A DNA stretch of 64,000 nt, taken from Euryarchaeota archaeon UBA202. Its GTDB lineage: Archaea > Thermoplasmatota > E2 > UBA202. Below the pieces are notes generated by a model. The model had not been told where the DNA came from. It saw only the letters and a program-made list of their open reading frames with translations, and did no database searches. A program made the translations under genes and the position numbers. The first letter of the stretch is position 1; each line of letters opens with the position of its first letter. Where the stretch lies: NCBI GenBank assembly GCA_002502685.1, contig DAQA01000029.1, forward strand, positions 9,776-73,775. The letters run 5' to 3'. Shown here one piece after another: positions 18,401-26,204 of the stretch.

Positions 18401-19851
18401 CCCTTCCCTTCACTGAGGGCGAGTCTGCCCGTGGTTGTCACAAAGCCGTTTGCTATCACGTCATAATAGACCCAATCGGTTGTACTGTTCCCTGTATAAT
18501 ATACTTCGCATTGGATATCATCACCCGCCAGATAATTTTCTTTATTGGGAATGACTTTAATACCTCGTGATCCAGTGAGGTCATGTTTGGAGACAATTCT
18601 TACATCATTTTTTATTACTTCAACCATAAGGGTGGTTTGATTGGTAAACAAAAAACTAAAATTGGCAATACCCCGTTCATTGGTCATTTTGCTTGTCATG
18701 TTTTTTCCATCAAGGAATACAGTCACCTGTGCATTATCCACAGCTACCCCGCAGGGATCCCGTACAATCACATAATACTTAGACAGGGTGTCTATGATAT
18801 TGTTATCCCCAAGTGTGGTGATTACTAGTGAGTTATTTGCAAGGGGAATGATATGGGTCTCATTTTCCATATGTCCCCCGGTGTCCTCTACAGTGATTTG
18901 TAACTGAATTATCCCATTCTGGTTCCATACTGGAAGAGTCACAGCATAATTAACGGGTGGTAAAGTAAACTTAAATTCCCCATTTGTTAGTTTTCCTTTC
19001 ACCCCCGCCACATTTCCCCATTTCCCCAGATAGGTAGAAGCATTAATTTGGACAGTACCCTCCACCGCTTTACCAAAAAAGTATCTACAGGAAACAGCAC
19101 CGGTGATGGATTCATTAATAAGATACCACGGTTTCATATCTTCAACCTCGATACTAAACTTGGGAAGAACATATTTTTCAACCATAACCACCGTCTGGGT
19201 TTCCTCGCCACCTACCCGTGCCGTTATTTTATAATTACCCATGGGTAATTGATCAGAAAGAAAAAAATCATACTCTGTGATCCCATACTCATTATCAGGT
19301 TGCAAAAATTCCTTTGCCATAAGGTTTCCCTCAGGATCCGCTATCGATAACTCTACTATGTCATCTGAGGCAACGGGATCAATATTTTCATAGGTAAGCA
19401 TCCTGATATGGATTGTTTGACCGGGCTGATAGAGGGGCTTATCCGTAGAAAGAAGAATCCGATGGATATCTACAATAGAGATATCCTTCCTGATCTTTTC
19501 ATCTCCAACCGTGACCACAAGTTTTCCCTCTCCCGTAATATTGGGAACAGTAAAGAGAGGTTTCACATATCCACCGTCATCCATCTTTCCCTCATAAAGA
19601 TTAAATGTTTCATCCCCAAGGATAACATCAACAGTAACCTTTTCATCTGATGGAACACCCTTGATATCATGGGCAAGGACAAGGAGGGATGACTGAGAAT
19701 TACTAAACAATTTCGAAGGCATATTCACCGTCACTAGATTTTTACTTGAAAGATAGAGGTCATCAGCAGTATAAGCCATGGCCCCGGAAGCTACAATGAT
19801 ACATCCAATGGCAATAATAAGCCATGTCTTTTTCCCAAGCATATTTTTCAT
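15433..19851 (-). CDS. Alpha-2-macroglobulin family thioester protein with internal membrane segments
   Basis: The frame opens at 19938, but ATG 19851 directly precedes a signal peptide (KKTWLIIAIGCIIVASG) and follows a TATA-like TTTATTATTTAAAA by about 20 nt, so it is preferred (1,472 aa). Macroglobulin-like domains occupy the N-terminal 600 residues, including the KPLYQPGQTIHIR motif. The alpha-2-macroglobulin domain follows (WYWKPLIITDEQG, PDSITTW), then the thioester GCGEQ at residues 981-985, an alpha-toroid with repeated GS-W-T-Y elements, and a receptor-like C-terminal domain. Two hydrophobic helices at about residues 645-702 sit where the protease bait region is expected. The family traps proteases; self-protection from secreted proteases is an inference. 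Confidence 0.9.
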   Translation of the reverse strand: MKNMLGKKTWLIIAIGCIIVASGAMAYTADDLYLSSKNLVTVNMPSKLFSNSQSSLLVLAHDIKGVPSDEKVTVDVILGDETFNLYEGKMDDGGYVKPLFTVPNITGEGKLVVTVGDEKIRKDISIVDIHRILLSTDKPLYQPGQTIHIRMLTYENIDPVASDDIVELSIADPEGNLMAKEFLQPDNEYGITEYDFFLSDQLPMGNYKITARVGGEETQTVVMVEKYVLPKFSIEVEDMKPWYLINESITGAVSCRYFFGKAVEGTVQINASTYLGKWGNVAGVKGKLTNGEFKFTLPPVNYAVTLPVWNQNGIIQLQITVEDTGGHMENETHIIPLANNSLVITTLGDNNIIDTLSKYYVIVRDPCGVAVDNAQVTVFLDGKNMTSKMTNERGIANFSFLFTNQTTLMVEVIKNDVRIVSKHDLTGSRGIKVIPNKENYLAGDDIQCEVYYTGNSTTDWVYYDVIANGFVTTTGRLALSEGKGNFSIIATPDMIPLTQIRAYKIQPDLNVARDTAVIGVISPDTLNVQVYTAQEEYEPHENITLQFKVDDGSHPVVAAMGISIVDKSVFEVSQRFMGLEKLYFELEEEFITPAYEIHEYVFTNTTRILSLGETPYLVDQSSFKTDENMVLSNPDKYLADAQLFKEKSIFVYWMTLLIAFIVCAVVITTYFAGKVFGNTKMFATLATLGLCICGVGMFMVMNQALPSDTEDGMGGDIGLVDRNDGPGGNIFVNITGRWEEDALVKDSILLGNGAQDTSPERVRHFFPETWYWKPLIITDEQGNANITLITPDSITTWNIEAIASTMDAQIGVGNQEIRVFKQFFVEPDIPVAAIRNDEFPLNILVYNYGNTTSTVTVEIEQDEWYDLLSRRKQSLTIHPNSVTGVAFTIRPISVGSHNITITALSNEDSDAIVKQIRIDPDGKAITQIENGELRDNQTVTHIIPLSSERISNSENAFIKIQGGMESVILDGAEGFLNFVSGCGEQSMSLLAIDILAYQNLLKKDGITTDQLFESETMVTQGIQHEFMYLVRDKDGRGIVWFPHEESPHPWLTSWGLLTFQDAKNTGFTIDDKIIPDMQNWLINQQMSDGSYRFPEWGLYETTNPILKMKKVATTAYITRSLLYSGYESDSHIKKSLGYIKENIDEHWNDPYTLALALIVLEDANGERSVQDRICSQLLLLRNEDNGTMYWETENNMYSNTETARFWGMSTYTIETTAYAIMALQKHGGSEGIIKGAVSYLLNHRNQMGGFSSTQDTVVALQALNGQGTGEIEDMRVNIYANNIPVAILDLTDENKDVTYLIDLRPYLSDVATIEITAQGNGSILYQIFSEQYLPWDLVSLEKPRELIINVSYDSTSIKVSDMLWAHVDLMYNGSAESARMVLIDLRAPVGFSFVSTDFSALLGNDTIDNFEIRGRQAVVYIESLARGEWVHFDYQLEANEPIKGTIQGVKAYDMYNPSITAETPPVDITSSS

Positions 19852-20128
19852 ACAAACATTATCTGATTTTAAATAATAAATACTCTTATAACGTTTGGTG
19901 ACCACCAAACCTCCTTTGCGCAAACAACTTGTCACCAACTATTCCGGCAGCATCCCATTTTTTTTTTCTATCATACGCGCGCTATTCTCCCCTAGCAATG
20001 GTGCTGTTTATCCTTCTCCACCGTTGTAGAAAAATGGTTCATCTAGATTGTACAAGGGTACCAAAAACCACACAAAGATCATTATGCCAAATATTAATAA
20101 CCCGTGATTGAATATATCGCATATCTTC

Positions 20129-21040
20129 ATGGACTCATTCCAAAAACATCTCAAAAAAGATAGTTTTCCTATAACATTTGAGCCAGATTCACCCAAGGGG
20201 ACACAACTCACAAATTATCTTACCCTTGACATCCCCTCAAAAATAGCTGCGTTTTGTCTTTACAATAATCCCCGGGGTGAACCTCGCCTGGATCCCTTTG
20301 TCTATGGAAAAAAATTAAGGGACATCTACAAAAAGGATATTATCGCAAATATACGTATACAGGATTACAGTATCCCCCTTTTCCAAAGCATTCTTTGGGG
20401 AGGATACAATCTGGGCATAAAAAACCTCTTAATGGTCACCGGTGACTATCACCATCACAGTCCCTTTCTCCTCGATGTAACCGAGGGACTCACTGGCATC
20501 ACTGCCTATCTGAATCAGGGCTATTTTATGCCCGAGTTAAAGGAAACAGCACAAAGATACCACAACCGTTATCTTGATACAAAAAAAGTTTTTTCACCCA
20601 AAACATGTGAGGGAAAAACTTCCTTTTTTGTTGGATCAGCCCTGGTGGCAACACGAAGAAAAGAAAAAGAGATATACCACAAAAAAATACAAGCAGGAAG
20701 CCAGTTTTTTATGACCCAACTCACCTATACACCCACAGATATCATTAACTTCATGGAAACCATAAATCCCACAAAGCCAATACTCGTGGGGTCAGGCCCC
20801 ATTACCTCCCTAAAAACAATACGTTTTTTCAAGGAACAATTAAATATTCCGGGTCTGTCTCCTCGCCTCATCAACCGGCTAAAACAATCAAAGGACATGG
20901 GTAAAGAATCAGTGCACATCTGTACTGAAATGTATCATACCCTCAGAGATTTTGCCCGAGAAAATAATTACCTCCTAGGTGCACATGTGATGTCCATTCG
21001 AAAACCCCAATTAGCCCTGGAAATAATCAAGGAAATCTAA
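20129..21040 (+). CDS. Methylenetetrahydrofolate reductase-like protein (MetF family)
   Basis: ATG 20129 is preferred over the TTG at 20108. The protein has about 303 residues and the TIM-barrel layout of MetF/MTHFR: an early Glu-containing strand (ITFEPDSPKG), the flavin/pterin strand LLMVTGDYHHHSP, GSQFFMTQLTY matching the MetF GAxFxxTQ motif, PILVGSGPITSLKTIRFF matching the PI-G-PI segment, and a C-terminal GAHVMSIRK. It probably makes the methyl-pterin (methyl-H4F or methyl-H4MPT-like) that feeds the MtrH and MtrA proteins encoded next, 3 nt and 570 nt downstream. The electron donor and the exact C1 carrier are not visible. It is the first gene of a five-gene operon. Confidence 0.8.
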   Translation: MDSFQKHLKKDSFPITFEPDSPKGTQLTNYLTLDIPSKIAAFCLYNNPRGEPRLDPFVYGKKLRDIYKKDIIANIRIQDYSIPLFQSILWGGYNLGIKNLLMVTGDYHHHSPFLLDVTEGLTGITAYLNQGYFMPELKETAQRYHNRYLDTKKVFSPKTCEGKTSFFVGSALVATRRKEKEIYHKKIQAGSQFFMTQLTYTPTDIINFMETINPTKPILVGSGPITSLKTIRFFKEQLNIPGLSPRLINRLKQSKDMGKESVHICTEMYHTLRDFARENNYLLGAHVMSIRKPQLALEIIKEI

Positions 21041-21043
21041 GTC

Positions 21044-21610
21044 ATGACAACAAAATATTATCCCTGGCCTGGCGATTTCACCCCGTGTCACCCCACCGGT
21101 TCTGTGGCAGCAGTATTATTATCCACCGACTATATACCCTCACAAACTGTTGCTATTTATGGACACGTTAAAACAGAAAACATTGGCCTAGAAAAAATCA
21201 TGGCCAATGTCATCTCCAATCCCCATATCCGCTACCTCGTACTGATTGGAAAAGATATCCGTGGTCATTTACCCGGCTCATCACTCAAGGCACTCCACCA
21301 ACATGGAATTGATCATACCAATAAAATCAATACCGCCCCCGGCGCAATCCCCTATATCGAAAACCTCTCAGAGGATGCTGTTAAAAGATTTCAAAACCAA
21401 GTAGTTATCATTGACCTCATGAATATTGCGGATAAGAACCGTCTTGATAATAAAATAAATGAACTTATCAACACGTCCCCTTCCTGCTACGGCGACCCCT
21501 TCATCGCACTGCGCCTGACGGTCATCTACAGTAAGCCAAGGGATGATAAAAGGGCATTACATTCAAAAATTATTATAGATTGGAGAGGAAAGATAAAAAA
21601 AAGGAGATAA
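21044..21610 (+). CDS. MtrA-like soluble corrinoid protein
   Basis: The 188-residue protein follows the cytoplasmic domain of methanogen MtrA closely: KTENIGLEKIMANVISNPHIRYLVLIGKDI, then GHLPGSSLKALHQHGID, then AIPYIENLSEDAVKRFQ. His75 in GHLPG aligns with the MtrA His that coordinates cobalt (His84 in methanogen MtrA). The C-terminal transmembrane helix of methanogen MtrA is missing; the protein ends in a basic tail. With only MtrH as a partner it should be a soluble methyl-carrier rather than part of the sodium-pumping MtrA-H complex. It is separated from the MetF-like gene by 3 nt and from mtrH by 1 nt. Confidence 0.85.
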   Translation: MTTKYYPWPGDFTPCHPTGSVAAVLLSTDYIPSQTVAIYGHVKTENIGLEKIMANVISNPHIRYLVLIGKDIRGHLPGSSLKALHQHGIDHTNKINTAPGAIPYIENLSEDAVKRFQNQVVIIDLMNIADKNRLDNKINELINTSPSCYGDPFIALRLTVIYSKPRDDKRALHSKIIIDWRGKIKKRR

Positions 21611-21611
21611 C

Positions 21612-22508
21612 ATGTTTTCTTTCACCCAGGAACAAAAAGTATTTCGTATCGGTGGCATCTCTATTGGAGGGCAACCCGGTGAACACCCCACGGTTCTTTT
21701 TGGCGGAGTATTTTTTAAAGGGGCACCCCGCCTTAAAGAAGCAAAAAAAAATCTTGATGACATGTTGGCACTAAGTCACACCACACATATACCGGCTATC
21801 CCTGATTTTTTTATTCGATATGAAAAACATATCCCTCTTATTATTGATTTTATCAATTCTGCTCTCCCCTCCCACCATCCCTTCTCTGTTGACATCATTG
21901 ATCCCCACCTGAAACCACAAGTTCTCAGCCACCTTGCAAAACATGATCTCCTCCACCGTACCATCTATAACTCGATACATATAGGTATCACTGAAAAGGA
22001 AAGAAAAACCCTGCATAAATATCCCCCTGCCATGGCAATCATTTTAGCATTCAACCCCAAAGATAACTCCCCGGATGGAAGACTTGAAATACTAGAAAAT
22101 AGCGCCCATCTTCTCAATAAAGGTCTTCTAGAAATATCTAGAGAAGCAGGTATTGAAAAACTGTTAATTGACACTGCGGCAATGGCACCAGGGGAAAATA
22201 GCGGCGCAGCCATTGCTGCCATCCCGGTAATCAAGGAAGAATATGGTCTACCTGTTGGCTGTGCCATCCATAACGTGGTGGAAAAATCTCATTGGCTTAC
22301 ATCCTTTAAGAAATCCATTGTTGATGCATCATCAAATACCACTATCCCCCTGTTTGGAGGCGATTATGTGCTTTATGGGCCACTTACGCTCTCTTCGTCT
22401 GTGTTTCCCTTGATTGCCTGGGAGGATATTCTTATTTCAGAATATGTCGAGAACTACTTTGGGGTAAAACCCTGCGATGGGCATCCGCGAAAAAGGTTTT
22501 TTCCATGA
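21612..22508 (+). CDS. MtrH-like methyl-tetrahydropterin:corrinoid methyltransferase
   Basis: The 298-residue TIM-barrel protein begins FTQEQKVFRIGGISIGGQPGEHPTVLFG, the unmistakable N-terminus of tetrahydromethanopterin S-methyltransferase subunit H (pterin-binding fold). The FNPKDNSPDGR, LIDTAAMAPG and GCAIHNVVEK segments are also MtrH-like. MtrH moves the methyl group from methyl-H4MPT to the cobalamin of MtrA; here the pterin may be H4MPT or H4F. It is flanked by the MtrA-like gene and overlaps the core methionine synthase by an ATGA. The pump subunits MtrB-G are absent from this window, so the pair is likely biosynthetic. Confidence 0.88.
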   Translation: MFSFTQEQKVFRIGGISIGGQPGEHPTVLFGGVFFKGAPRLKEAKKNLDDMLALSHTTHIPAIPDFFIRYEKHIPLIIDFINSALPSHHPFSVDIIDPHLKPQVLSHLAKHDLLHRTIYNSIHIGITEKERKTLHKYPPAMAIILAFNPKDNSPDGRLEILENSAHLLNKGLLEISREAGIEKLLIDTAAMAPGENSGAAIAAIPVIKEEYGLPVGCAIHNVVEKSHWLTSFKKSIVDASSNTTIPLFGGDYVLYGPLTLSSSVFPLIAWEDILISEYVENYFGVKPCDGHPRKRFFP

Positions 22509-23398
22509 TTCCTCAAACCACCATTATCGGTTCCTATCCTCTTTTTCCCAATAGAGGAAAAATTATGCAGAATTATTTTCATCACTATACGTGTGATTCA
22601 TGGAAACCACTCATTCAACAAGTAATAGATGATCTCAATACAGCAAGGATTGATATTCTCTCTGACGGACAAACACGTGATCCTTTTGTCCAGTTATTTG
22701 CCCGAAAACTAAAAGGATGCCGCCTTAGAAACCGAGTTGAAATTATAGATGACATAGGGTACACCAAACCAATAACAGTAGATGATCAAAGATATATCCA
22801 GTCCTTTATCCCCCAAGAAAAGCAATTAAAGGGTGTTATTACGGGTCCCTATACCCTGGCCAAATCATGCATTGATCTATATTACCATGATGAGCAAGAG
22901 GTGGCTTTTTCTTTTGCCCATGCACTTAGAAAAGAAGTGGAGGAAATGCAATCATCAGTTGATATTTTGGGGATTGATGAACCCTTTTTTTCTGTCTCTT
23001 TTCCTGAATATGCCCGAGATCTGATAGGTATCCTTACACATAACATCTCACTTCCTACCCTTCTGCACGTCTGTGGAAATGTGTCATCCGTTGTCTCCAA
23101 GATTTTTGATTTACCCGTTGACACTCTTTCTCATGAATTTAAGGCACGCCCTGATCTTTTTGACGTACTCCAAGATTTTTCTTTTCCCCAATCATTGTGT
23201 ATCGGTTGTGTTCGATCGGATGATACACGTATCGAGCCTGTTCAAGAAATTACTTCCCATATCCAAAATGCTCTGGATCTTTTTGGTGAAAAGATACAGT
23301 ATCTCTCTCCTGATTGTGGTCAACGGTCACTCCCCCGTGATGTAGCCTATCATAAGCTTGATAATCTTGTACAGGCTAAGGAGGCATTGAATGGATGA
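22505..23398 (+). CDS. Core methionine synthase (MetE C-terminal-domain family)
   Basis: The 297-residue protein has only the catalytic barrel of cobalamin-independent methionine synthase, without the folate-binding N-terminal barrel. The zinc ligands are in place: His188 and Cys190 (LHVCGN), Glu211 and Cys271 (SPDCGQRS), with spacings close to those of E. coli MetE. The IDEP motif lies at 157-160. Such core synthases methylate homocysteine from methyl-cobalamin or a methylated corrinoid protein; here the adjacent MtrA is the obvious donor. The start overlaps the mtrH stop. A uroporphyrinogen-decarboxylase-like methyltransferase (MtaA type) is the alternative, but the zinc-ligand spacing favours MetE. 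Confidence 0.85.
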   Translation: MIPQTTIIGSYPLFPNRGKIMQNYFHHYTCDSWKPLIQQVIDDLNTARIDILSDGQTRDPFVQLFARKLKGCRLRNRVEIIDDIGYTKPITVDDQRYIQSFIPQEKQLKGVITGPYTLAKSCIDLYYHDEQEVAFSFAHALRKEVEEMQSSVDILGIDEPFFSVSFPEYARDLIGILTHNISLPTLLHVCGNVSSVVSKIFDLPVDTLSHEFKARPDLFDVLQDFSFPQSLCIGCVRSDDTRIEPVQEITSHIQNALDLFGEKIQYLSPDCGQRSLPRDVAYHKLDNLVQAKEALNG

Positions 23399-23711
23399 TA
23401 TTCCTTGCATACAGGCTAAAAAGACACCACCCAAGGATGTCCAGTTGGATAAAGAAGGATTTTTTGTTATAGAAATAGTTGACAAAGAAGTCCGGGTTGA
23501 ATATTACTCCAATATCTATAAAAAAGGGAAGATAGTATCCGGAAAACTCAAGGCAATCTTTGTGGGTACACAGGCAGATGCATTGTGTGACACCATAGCG
23601 CGTCATATTCCTTCTTTATATCCGGGGCATTATCTCTATCTTGGCCGAGAACTTCAAAGGGCGGAAGAGGCTTTGATGAGTGGAAAAAAATATGTCCAGG
23701 ATGGCTGCTGA
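23391..23711 (+). CDS. DUF4346-type small protein of the MtrA/MtrH methionine cluster
   Basis: The 106-residue protein overlaps the 3' end of the core MetE gene by 8 nt. It shows the pattern I associate with DUF4346 (LDKEGFFVIEIVD at the start; YLYLGRELQRAEEALMSGKKYVQD at the end), a domain found beside or fused to archaeal MtrA/pterin enzymes. No catalytic residues are evident. Cysteines at the start and the extreme C-terminus (DGC) could bind metal. A partner or activator of the corrinoid protein is an inference from position only. Confidence 0.7.
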   Translation: MDDIPCIQAKKTPPKDVQLDKEGFFVIEIVDKEVRVEYYSNIYKKGKIVSGKLKAIFVGTQADALCDTIARHIPSLYPGHYLYLGRELQRAEEALMSGKKYVQDGC

Positions 23712-23837
23712 AGTGGAAGGGTACTTCACTTGGCCTTTACTGCGTAGAAAACAAACAGGCCTTAAAGGTAACTTTTTTCTTTGGCCTGGTTGCCTAGTGA
23801 TTCCTTAGACGACTCCTCTTTTTTTTAGCTGGGGATA

Positions 23838-25445
23838 TCAAGTAAATAATGCCATTAAGTGAGGTATTATGATAAGTGAAAGAATTAAGGCTAATACCGC
23901 TAGTGAGATGAGAAAGGTTATTTTTCCTGCTATTTTTTCTTCTTGTTCCTTTTTAATATTTTTCTTTATCTTTTTTAATAATATTGCGATCCCATCCTTT
24001 AAAAGATAACCCCCATCAAGGGGTATAGCGGGAAGGGCATTAAATGTTCCCAAGGCAAAATTTAACCAGAAAATCCAATAGATGCTGTCACCCAGTCCCC
24101 AAAACAGTGATTTGGGTAATATGGACAGGGGTCCTGTTATTTTATACAGATTGCTCATCTCATCTGGAAAGGGTGACAGTCCCTGAAAGGGGAGAGTTAT
24201 ATAGGTGAAAAATCCGGATAGAGACGATGCAGGATGTACTAAAGCATCTATTAATGCTTCAGGGGAGGAAACCATGATGCCCAAAGGGAGAATATTGATT
24301 CCCAAAAAGCCCACATTAGTGTATTCTTCCTTGTTTTTGCCAGGGTAATATTTCTCATAATACTCGTATTTGTCACCCAGTGTTACTGTTTTGTTATAAA
24401 AAGTATAATTCTTTGTTTCCTGGTGATAACTAACCCCTTCGATATATATGGTTTTTCCCGCCCTAGTTGTATTCATGATGGTATTAAACTCTTCTTCATT
24501 TGTTACAAGTGTTCCATTGATCGTTTCTATAATGTCTCCCACTCTTATCCCCGCTTTATCAGCGGGGTATCCTTCTGCAACAACAGCGATTACCAATCCA
24601 CCCATAATGGTTTGTGTCTGAAAATTATTATCATGATAAAAAGTGAAGGTATAGTTTTTTGTGGGTTGCAGGCTAGCGGCTACTTTGTCAAAATCATCAA
24701 CATCTTTTATGGATTGTTCATCAATAGAGGTGATTAATGTCCAGGGTTCAATATCCAAAACATCGGCGGGACTGTTTTCAATGATGCCCACCGCAAGGGT
24801 TCCATTATGGTGTGGTGACACGCTTGCCATGAAACCTAAGGAAAACACAAGGGCGCAGATAAACGCTAGAACCAAATTGGATGACGGCCCCATTGCAAAA
24901 ATACGCATCCGTTTCTTTTTGTGAATTTTCTCCATCTGTTTTTCATCGGGTTCCACAAATGCCCCAAGGGGTATAATCATATACATGATCCCCAGGGCTT
25001 TAATCTTTATGTTTCCCACCATGGCCAGAATTCCATGTGAAAATTCATGAATAATGATGGCAATGATGATTCCCACAATTAAATAGGGAATAGATGAAAG
25101 GGGTATGAGGGGGTTAACACCAGGGAGAAGAAGCAACATTTGTGGTGTTGGTGCCTGCTCAGCTGGAATGCTAAACGAGAGGGTCATTTCCCATATAAGA
25201 AGTGCCATCATGGCAAACATGGCCATAAAGCAGAGGAAGACACCGAAATTTGCAAAATGTGTCCAAAAGAGTTTTGGCTGTGACAAAAATTTAATAATCT
25301 TTTTCCCCCGGGGTGTCCTCCACATCAGGACAGGACCCCACAAAGAAAGGTTGTATTTTTTTAACATCCCCCGGGTTTTTACAATATAAAGTAAGAGAAA
25401 CCAAAAAGATAGGATTATCAATAGCAGGGGCAGCAACCCAGGCAT
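23838..25445 (-). CDS. Site-2 protease (M50B) with two PDZ domains
   Basis: The 535-residue polytopic protein has the HEFSH zinc motif at residues 133-137 in a membrane helix. Two PDZ-like modules follow (one around IIENSPADVLDIEPW, the other around VVAEGYPADKAGIRVGDIIETING). The second metal motif PLDGGYLLKDG lies in a late helix, as in RseP/SpoIVFB and mammalian S2P. It should perform intramembrane proteolysis of regulators or leader peptides; the substrate is unknown. It stands alone, convergent with the methionine operon. The length fits archaeal S2P proteins with N-terminal extra helices. Confidence 0.92.
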   Translation of the reverse strand: MPGLLPLLLIILSFWFLLLYIVKTRGMLKKYNLSLWGPVLMWRTPRGKKIIKFLSQPKLFWTHFANFGVFLCFMAMFAMMALLIWEMTLSFSIPAEQAPTPQMLLLLPGVNPLIPLSSIPYLIVGIIIAIIIHEFSHGILAMVGNIKIKALGIMYMIIPLGAFVEPDEKQMEKIHKKKRMRIFAMGPSSNLVLAFICALVFSLGFMASVSPHHNGTLAVGIIENSPADVLDIEPWTLITSIDEQSIKDVDDFDKVAASLQPTKNYTFTFYHDNNFQTQTIMGGLVIAVVAEGYPADKAGIRVGDIIETINGTLVTNEEEFNTIMNTTRAGKTIYIEGVSYHQETKNYTFYNKTVTLGDKYEYYEKYYPGKNKEEYTNVGFLGINILPLGIMVSSPEALIDALVHPASSLSGFFTYITLPFQGLSPFPDEMSNLYKITGPLSILPKSLFWGLGDSIYWIFWLNFALGTFNALPAIPLDGGYLLKDGIAILLKKIKKNIKKEQEEKIAGKITFLISLAVLALILSLIIIPHLMALFT

Positions 25446-25641
25446 GGGGTGTAATAATTAATACTGTTATTAAGTCTTGTGTGAACCTTCAGGGAAAAAA
25501 ATTTTTTCTCTACCCTTTCCTTGTCCAATGACCATAATACGCAGAACAATTTCTTTTTTCTTTATTGTCTCCTGGTCACCCCTCAAAAAAATAAGGAGTC
25601 TTTATAACCAATTTTTGCTATAGGTGCTATAGGTACAGTAC

Positions 25642-26157
25642 GTGAACCAAAAATGGATCAATGTCATGGTTGTTGCCATAATCGTGGTAACACTCGCCTT
25701 TGGCTTCACCTGGATTATCCGAGAGGAACACAAATCCATCCAGGATCTACAATTGAGCCTTAGGGGCATCAAACTCATTGGTTTTAAATTCACCCCAGGA
25801 AGACTTTTACCCTCGGGTATGACCCTGGAAATGGCATTAGATGCCCATAATCCCAATGACCTAGATGTAGCCATCTATGATCTTGAATATGGTGTATTTA
25901 TCAACGATATATTTGTGGGGAACGGATCATTAAGTGAGAAAGAAAAGATTACTATCCCCCAAAATCAAACACGAGAAATCACCATATCATATACTGCTAA
26001 CCTAACCGTTCTTCCTGCGGTTGCCATCACAACCATACAAAATATTATCGATAAAGAAGAGAGTTATTGGGAAATCATTGGCATCGTCTATGTAGATACA
26101 CCCCTAGGCAAGGACACATATCCCTTTTCATGGACCTATTCACCCCTAGATTCGTGA
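25642..26157 (+). CDS. LEA-2/WHy-domain exported protein
   Basis: GTG start at 25642, with a TATA-like CTTTATAACC at about 25600-25609. The 171-residue product has one N-terminal membrane helix (VMVVAIIVVTLAFGFTWII) followed by a water-stress/hypersensitive-response-type beta domain (FKFTPGRLLPSGMTLEMALDAHNPNDLDVAIYDLEYGVFINDIFVG). LEA14-like domains are linked to desiccation or envelope stability, but the molecular role is unclear. It is tandem with the downstream C25 protease (47-bp gap). Confidence 0.75.
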   Translation: MNQKWINVMVVAIIVVTLAFGFTWIIREEHKSIQDLQLSLRGIKLIGFKFTPGRLLPSGMTLEMALDAHNPNDLDVAIYDLEYGVFINDIFVGNGSLSEKEKITIPQNQTREITISYTANLTVLPAVAITTIQNIIDKEESYWEIIGIVYVDTPLGKDTYPFSWTYSPLDS

Positions 26158-26204
26158 TAGATTTTTATAGCAACATAATATTCTTTATTATGGTGATAAA
26201 TGAT

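Noticed and set aside
21044..22508. Methanogenesis Mtr complex
   Set aside because: Only A and H are present, A lacks its membrane helix, and the partners are MetF-like and MetE-like; a biosynthetic role fits better.
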